57,966 nt of DNA, taken from positions 1 through 57,966 of the forward strand of contig NZ_JBLOUI010000010.1 in assembly GCF_047807365.1 (NCBI RefSeq), given 5' to 3'. The stretch comes from Peptacetobacter sp900539645 (GTDB lineage Bacteria > Bacillota > Clostridia > Peptostreptococcales > Peptostreptococcaceae). The notes under the pieces are model-generated. The model saw only the letters and a program-made list of their open reading frames with translations, was not told the origin of the DNA and ran no database searches. Position numbers and translations under genes: made by a program. This document shows, in pieces, positions 53,171-57,966 of the stretch; the first letter of the stretch is position 1, and each line of letters starts with the position of its first letter.

Positions 53171-55405
53171 ATGGAAAATACAGAAAAAAAGATGTCTGTA
53201 AGCTCGGAAAGAATAAAAAGAGCAGCACTACATTGGTCTAATCTGCTTGAAGGCTACAATAATATGGCAAAAATTCCAGCAGATTACTTCAACAAAGAAG
53301 TAGATGGCATAATAGCAAAAGAAAAAATAGTAATAAATGAAGATAAATACGCTAGATTAAAGAAGTTTTCTGAAAAACAGGGGATAAATATAACGGATAT
53401 AGTAGAGTTAATATATGGTCTGATTTTGCAAGAGTATACATTTGAAAGGGATGTAATGTTTGGTAGTACGATGAATATTATCCCAATAAGAATTACAACT
53501 GAGGAAAATGAAACTTTTGTAGATGCACTTAAAATATTTGTAAATCAGAAAAACAACTCAAAAGAATATTTGACTTATATGCTTTCTGAGATAGAAAAAA
53601 ATAGTCCATTAGATAAAAAATTGATAAATACAATTTTTGTAAGTGGAAATGTAGATATGTATGCAAAGGATATGATTGACGACCTTATGCGACTTAAAGG
53701 ATATGAGTTTGCTGTAGATATGGTAGCTGGGGAGGGGACTCTAGTTATAAGGGCTAAGTATATGCCTTCTAAGTACAGCAAAGATACTGCAGAAAGAGTT
53801 TTATCTATGTTTGAAACAGTTATTTCTCAGATAGTAGAAAATGAAGAAATCGAAATGAAGAATATAAGATTTGTATCTAGGGAAGAGGAAGAAGAAATCT
53901 TTGAAGAGTTTAACATGAGCTGTAAAAAAAGACCACCAGATATGACATTTATGGATGGCTTTTATGAACAGGTCAAGAAAACTCCTGACAATATAGCTAT
54001 TAGAGATGAAAAAATGACTATGACATATAGAGAGTTAGATATTGTGACAGAGAGGTTTGCTGGATATTTAAACAGTATAGGAATAAAAAGAGAAGATACA
54101 GTTGCGTCAATTTTACCTAGAAATATGGGAGTAATAATTGCTGCGATAAGTATAATGAAAGCTGGAGCAGCGGTATTTCCAATAGATATAAGTAATCCAT
54201 CTGTGAGAATGTCATATCTATTAGAGGATAGTGAAGCAAAAGTTATAATAACTTCTAAAAAATTAGAAAAACAACTTCCTAAAACAGATAAAAAATTATT
54301 ATTTATAGAGAATGAATCTATGTTTAACACAGATATTCCTATAACAGAATATGTATATCCAGATAACTGTGCTTATAGAATATCTACATCAGGATCTACT
54401 GGTAGACCTAAATGTATGTCGATAGAGCATAGAAGTCTTATGAATATGTGTATGTATGCTATAGACTATATAAATGCGGATGAAAATGATATTTGCGGAG
54501 TGTATCTAAGTTTTAGCTTTGATGCAGCAGTTAAGCAGATATTTCCGTATTTGCTTTGTGGAGCATCAGTTGACATAATTCCAGAGACTGCAAGGACAAA
54601 TGAGTACACTGTAAATGAATACTGTGAAAAGAAAAAGATAACTATTTTAGCTGTACCTACTATATTTGCAAAAAGATTTATTAATAATTGTGATAATAAA
54701 TATCTTAGAGTGCTCCAATCAGGTGGAGACAAATTAAAGGGATATAAAGAGAGAAACTACAAAATCTACAATGAATATGGGCCAGCAGAATTTACTGTTC
54801 TTGCGACTTCATTCTATGTGGATAAAGAGTATGAAAAAATTCCAATAGGTAAGCCAATTTATAACACTTATGCCTATATATTCGATATGAATGGAAATAT
54901 ATGTCCAATAGGTGTACCAGGAGAGTTGTGCCTTTCAGGAATACAGATATCAAGGGGGTATATGCACAAGGAAGAACTTACAAGAGAAAAATTTGTCGAA
55001 AATCCATTCGCATTTGATAAATACACAAGGTTTATGTATAAGACTGGAGATTTAGCAAAATGGTTAGAGGATGGAAATATTGACTGCATAGGAAGAATGG
55101 ATAGCCAGGTTAAGATAAAAGGCATAAGGGTTGAGATATACGAAATTGAGAATGAAATAAATAACATTCCGGAAATAAAGAGCTCTGTTTGTATAGCTAG
55201 ACCAGACGAAAAGGGAGAACTTTACTTAAAGGCATTTTATGTATCTGATGAAGAAGTAGATCCTAAAAAAGTAAAAAACTACCTTCAAATGTCTTTACCA
55301 CCTTATATGGTTCCAGAATATATTATGCAGATTGACAAAATACCGGTTACTCCAATAGGAAAGGTAAATAAAAAGAAACTTCCTAAGGAAAATATACCAG
55401 TATAA
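53171..55405 (+). CDS. NRPS-like adenylation protein without carrier domain
   Basis: In this 744-residue protein, residues ~1-235 look like the C-terminal half of a condensation domain without an HHxxxDG motif. An adenylation domain follows at ~260-740: A3 STSGSTGRPK near 405, A4 FDAAVKQIF (the Asp that grips an alpha-amino group), A5 NEYGPAEFT near 533, A7 YKTGDLAKW near 623, A8 GRMDSQVKIKGIRVEIYEIE, A10 PIGKVNKKKL with the catalytic Lys near the end. It would activate an amino acid as an adenylate. There is no carrier domain, thioesterase or phosphopantetheinyl transferase nearby, so the acceptor is unknown. GGGGG precedes the ATG. Confidence 0.82.
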   Translation: MENTEKKMSVSSERIKRAALHWSNLLEGYNNMAKIPADYFNKEVDGIIAKEKIVINEDKYARLKKFSEKQGINITDIVELIYGLILQEYTFERDVMFGSTMNIIPIRITTEENETFVDALKIFVNQKNNSKEYLTYMLSEIEKNSPLDKKLINTIFVSGNVDMYAKDMIDDLMRLKGYEFAVDMVAGEGTLVIRAKYMPSKYSKDTAERVLSMFETVISQIVENEEIEMKNIRFVSREEEEEIFEEFNMSCKKRPPDMTFMDGFYEQVKKTPDNIAIRDEKMTMTYRELDIVTERFAGYLNSIGIKREDTVASILPRNMGVIIAAISIMKAGAAVFPIDISNPSVRMSYLLEDSEAKVIITSKKLEKQLPKTDKKLLFIENESMFNTDIPITEYVYPDNCAYRISTSGSTGRPKCMSIEHRSLMNMCMYAIDYINADENDICGVYLSFSFDAAVKQIFPYLLCGASVDIIPETARTNEYTVNEYCEKKKITILAVPTIFAKRFINNCDNKYLRVLQSGGDKLKGYKERNYKIYNEYGPAEFTVLATSFYVDKEYEKIPIGKPIYNTYAYIFDMNGNICPIGVPGELCLSGIQISRGYMHKEELTREKFVENPFAFDKYTRFMYKTGDLAKWLEDGNIDCIGRMDSQVKIKGIRVEIYEIENEINNIPEIKSSVCIARPDEKGELYLKAFYVSDEEVDPKKVKNYLQMSLPPYMVPEYIMQIDKIPVTPIGKVNKKKLPKENIPV

Positions 55406-55421
55406 AATAGGATAATAATAA

Positions 55422-55488
55422 AAATCTATGAAAATTGCTCTGATAAATATAAAAATATCATCAAGCTTCATAGATTTTTCTTATTTTT
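55422..55488 (+). terminator. Terminator hairpin after the adenylation gene
   Basis: AAATCTATGAA / TTCATAGATTT encloses a loop with internal pairing and is followed by TTCTTATTTTT. Confidence 0.65.
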
Positions 55489-55629
55489 TGATAATATACC
55501 AATAAAAATAATGAACCAAATATTTCTAAAGATACTCTAAATATTATATGAAGATATTATGTAATTCATTTACAAGAAAAGAAAAAATGATTAAAATGGA
55601 TATTACGATAATAGTTAGGAGTATTTATT

Positions 55630-56442
55630 ATGAAAAAGAAAAGAAAGCTTAAAAAAAGCGTAAAAATAGCAATAGCATTTGTAGTATTATTGATAATAGC
55701 TGTTTATACAAGAGGTTCTGGTACTAAAAACACTTATGTTATACCAGTTGAAAATCCTACAAAATACACTGAAGAATTCCAAAAGAGAGCAAAAGAAGAC
55801 AATAGATATAATGAGGTTATACAAAATATAGAAAGTTATCCAGAAGATGTAATAAAATTATTGTATTCTAATGGAGAGACTCTAGATTTTGTTCTTAGTA
55901 GAGATAATTTTAAAAAGCCATTATTTCTAATAAATATAGGTGAAGAATGTGGTGATGGAAAAATACCAAGACTTCAGCAATGGGATCCAAAATGGGGTTG
56001 GTACGAATATGGAGATAATGTGCTTGCAATAAATGGATGTGGTCCTACAGCGTTGTCTATGGTTGTTTCTGGGCTTACTGGTGATAAAGATATAACACCT
56101 ATAAAAATTGCTAAGTACAGTGACAAACATGGATTCCACGAAGCTGCTGGAACAAACTGGAACCTTATGGTAGAAGGTGCGAAGAAATACGGTGTAAAAG
56201 GTTGGGCAATAGATAATACAAAATCTAGTTTTGAAAGTGCGTTAAAAAACGGTAATCCTATCATATGTAGTGTAGGACCAGGATATTTTACTAGAGAAGG
56301 ACATTTTATAGTAATTGCTGGTATGAAGGACGGACAACTTGTAATACACGATCCAAATAATATAAGCAGAAGTGAAAAATTGTGGAACTATAATGACATA
56401 AAAGGGCAGATTAAAGCTGCTTGGGCGTATTCACTTGATTAA
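55630..56442 (+). CDS. Membrane-anchored C39-like peptidase 1
   Basis: The 270-residue protein has a basic N-terminus and one hydrophobic segment (about 10-27), placing the rest outside the cell. The C-terminal domain (about 115-270) is a C39-like papain fold: catalytic Cys in INGCGPTALSM, His in EGHFIVIAG and the Asp/Asn in IHDPNN. Such domains cut peptides or act as amidases on wall peptides. It is a close paralogue of the gene at 56825. It has no transporter domain, so it is not a bacteriocin exporter. Confidence 0.82.
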   Translation: MKKKRKLKKSVKIAIAFVVLLIIAVYTRGSGTKNTYVIPVENPTKYTEEFQKRAKEDNRYNEVIQNIESYPEDVIKLLYSNGETLDFVLSRDNFKKPLFLINIGEECGDGKIPRLQQWDPKWGWYEYGDNVLAINGCGPTALSMVVSGLTGDKDITPIKIAKYSDKHGFHEAAGTNWNLMVEGAKKYGVKGWAIDNTKSSFESALKNGNPIICSVGPGYFTREGHFIVIAGMKDGQLVIHDPNNISRSEKLWNYNDIKGQIKAAWAYSLD

Positions 56443-56473
56443 TCATTTGAGCAAAAAATAATAAGTTAATTTA

Positions 56474-56527
56474 AAAAAGCATCATTTTTTACTTGAAAAG
56501 CATGGGTAAAAAGTGGTGCTTTTTTAC
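56474..56527 (+). terminator. Intrinsic terminator between the two peptidase genes
   Basis: AAAAAGCATCATTTTTTAC pairs with GTAAAAAGTGGTGCTTTTT, with a T-run end. The ~300 bp after it up to the next gene are AT-rich with no other feature seen. Confidence 0.7.
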
Positions 56528-56824
56528 TAACTAATTAAATAATTGATTAGATTTATTGAAAAATCAATAAAATTTATTATATAATATAATAAATAAAAGA
56601 TTTAAATAAAAATTAATTAAGGATTATAAAATATATTAGGGTAAAATTTAATTAATGTAAATAAGATAAAATTAAGCTTTTTTAGATATAATGGTAAAAG
56701 AAGAGGGAATATCTAAAACGACAAAAATCCAAATAGACCTAAAATAATTATTATTTTATGTTTATTTATTGTGGAAAATGTGGTTTTATATATCCCCTCT
56801 TTTTTTGAAAGGAGATGTGTTCTT

Positions 56825-57718
56825 ATGAAGAAATATAAGATTAGTAAAGATATTTGGATATTCTTACTTGCTGTTTGTGTAAGCTTTGGATTTATCGCAA
56901 GTAATTATACATATAAGAAAAACATTGAAGAAGCAAAAGCTAAGGCGAAAATAGAGAGAAGTAAAGAAGAGGCAAAAAAGGCTGAGGAAGAAAAAATAGA
57001 ACCTATTCCCTCAGATATATCTGATCCTGAGGTTTTAAGTTATCTTGAAGAATTCCAAAAGAGAGCTAAAGACGACAAAAGATATAATGAAGTTATTAAA
57101 AATTCAAAAGAATATCAAAAAGATGTATTAGAATTATTATATAAAAATGATGAAACACTAGATTTTGTATTAAGCAAATCAAATTTTAGAATGCCGGGAA
57201 TATTTGTAAAGATAGATAAAGAATGTGGAAATGGAGTAATACCAATACTTCAACAGTGGGATCCAAAATGGGGTTGGTATAAATACGGAGAAAATATACT
57301 TGCTCTAAATGGCTGCGGTCCGACATCTCTAGCAATGGTAATAACTGGACTTACAGGAAATGACGGTATAAATCCAATGGAAATAGCAAAATATAGTGAT
57401 GAAAATGGATACCATGAAAAAGCTGGAACAAATTGGGATTTAATGACAGATATAGTAGAAAAATATGGTGTAAAAGGTCGGAGAATTAGTGTTGCAAAAG
57501 AATCATTTGAAAATGCATTAAATAGCGGAAATCCTATAATATGTAGTGTAGGAGCAGGATATTTCACAAAAGAAGGACACTTCATAGTAATATCTGGAAT
57601 AAAAGATGGAAAACTAATAATACACGATCCAAACAGCATAAAAAACAGCAAAAAACTGTGGGAATTTAATGACATAAAAAACCAAATAAAAGCTGCCTGG
57701 GCATATTCACTTGAATAG
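56825..57718 (+). CDS. Membrane-anchored C39-like peptidase 2
   Basis: The protein is 297 residues from the ATG at 56825, which has AAAGGAG 10 bp before it; the frame is open back to 56771 without a ribosome site. It has one membrane segment (about 10-26), a Lys/Glu/Ala-rich coiled region (35-60), then the same domain as peptidase 1: LNGCGPTSLAM, EGHFIVISG, IHDPNS. The WDPKWGWY stretch is identical in both. Tandem duplication followed by divergence of the stalk is evident. The precise substrate is unknown. Confidence 0.82.
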   Translation: MKKYKISKDIWIFLLAVCVSFGFIASNYTYKKNIEEAKAKAKIERSKEEAKKAEEEKIEPIPSDISDPEVLSYLEEFQKRAKDDKRYNEVIKNSKEYQKDVLELLYKNDETLDFVLSKSNFRMPGIFVKIDKECGNGVIPILQQWDPKWGWYKYGENILALNGCGPTSLAMVITGLTGNDGINPMEIAKYSDENGYHEKAGTNWDLMTDIVEKYGVKGRRISVAKESFENALNSGNPIICSVGAGYFTKEGHFIVISGIKDGKLIIHDPNSIKNSKKLWEFNDIKNQIKAAWAYSLE

Positions 57719-57855
57719 GTGAAGAATAAATTGTAACTACCTCTCAAGTGATCCTGAAGTTTAAATACGCAAAATGAAATATGTAAAAGCTGTTTCAGAA
57801 AAACTTATGAAAATAAAATAGACTGTCACCCTAACGACAATCTGGAGACGGCTCA

Positions 57856-57966
57856 TGAACTGCTCCCCTCTGAGTGGACAAGTGAAATAAATAAATTCAC
57901 TTTAAACTTAGAAGGGAGCAATTTTTATGCCTAGAAGTAATGTAACCGCAAAACAAAAATTGGATG
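57856..57966 (+). mobile_element. Left end of an IS3-type insertion sequence (cut by window end)
   Basis: TGAACTGCTCCCCTCTGAG followed by TGGACAAGTG (57856-57884) resembles the terminal inverted repeats of the IS150 group of IS3, which begin TG-ACTG-CCCC and contain TGGACA. A transposase OrfA-like frame begins at 57927. The right end lies outside the window. Confidence 0.6.
57927..57966 (+). CDS. Start of an IS3-type transposase OrfA (partial)
   Basis: Thirteen codons (MPRSNVTAKQKLD) are present before the window ends. AGAAGGGAG precedes the ATG. Identity as OrfA rests on position behind the terminal repeat. Confidence 0.5.
   Translation, partial: MPRSNVTAKQKLD

Noticed and set aside
1..57966. 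CRISPR array, tRNA or rRNA genes
   Set aside because: No regularly spaced repeat-spacer pattern and no cloverleaf or rRNA sequence was seen. The repeats found are promoter boxes, hairpins and paralogous genes.

Overview
The window looks like a low-GC Gram-positive anaerobe of the Clostridia, most likely Peptostreptococcaceae. Reasons: very AT-rich DNA, strong AGGAGG ribosome sites, a T-box leader, CWB2 cell-wall-binding repeats, a YedE/YedF/DUF3343 selenium-type locus, a DUF3867 protein and a 2-hydroxyacyl-CoA-dehydratase-family iron-sulfur protein. This is inference from gene content, not a database match.

Positions 1-385 hold what looks like the right end of an IS200/IS605-type element, then a 274-bp palindrome whose core recurs at 35720-35840. 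Positions 552-30388 are one large accessory locus that I read as a ribosomally made, radical-SAM-modified Cys-rich peptide (RiPP) system. It has two LytTR regulator/GHKL kinase pairs, six ~867-residue FtsX-type ABC permeases, one ABC ATPase to serve them, three radical SAM enzymes with Cys-rich (SPASM-like) C-termini, a peptide-type ABC exporter and a subtilisin-like protease with an acyl-carrier-like tail. It also has four very short precursor genes (one with a premature stop) sharing the pattern C-x7-C-x3-CC-x2-C. Seven promoters carry a 13-bp direct repeat at a 21-bp period, the geometry of LytTR-regulator sites, at a fixed 42-43 bp from an extended -10. Each precursor is preceded by a conserved ~105-nt leader RNA whose stems are kept by compensating changes and followed by a GC-rich hairpin before the permease. 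The locus is two half-clusters: the first has the maturation, export and protease genes but no permease ATPase, the second has the ATPase but no maturation genes.

Proposed working model: a peptide signal, perhaps the product itself, activates the kinases; the LytTR regulators fire all seven promoters; precursors are made in excess over the permeases because of the hairpin; the radical SAM enzymes crosslink the cysteines; the exporter and protease export and trim the peptide; the FtsX permeases plus the shared ATPase give immunity or sensing.

From about 30600 the window is ordinary chromosome, where glutamine is mostly CAG rather than the CAA of the peptide locus. In order: an ApeA-like HEPN protein; a T-box-controlled amino-acid (probably histidine) ABC importer; DegV; a parvulin isomerase and two small membrane proteins; carbonic anhydrase; a PTS IIA-like protein; a MarR-controlled heterodimeric multidrug exporter; an AI-2E family transporter; a selenium/sulfur locus with a cysteine-desulfurase-like enzyme; a secreted CWB2-glucosaminidase; a double-cubane-type reductase; a small membrane protein; DUF3867; an NRPS-like adenylation protein; and two paralogous C39-like secreted peptidases. 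The window ends inside the start of an IS3-type element.
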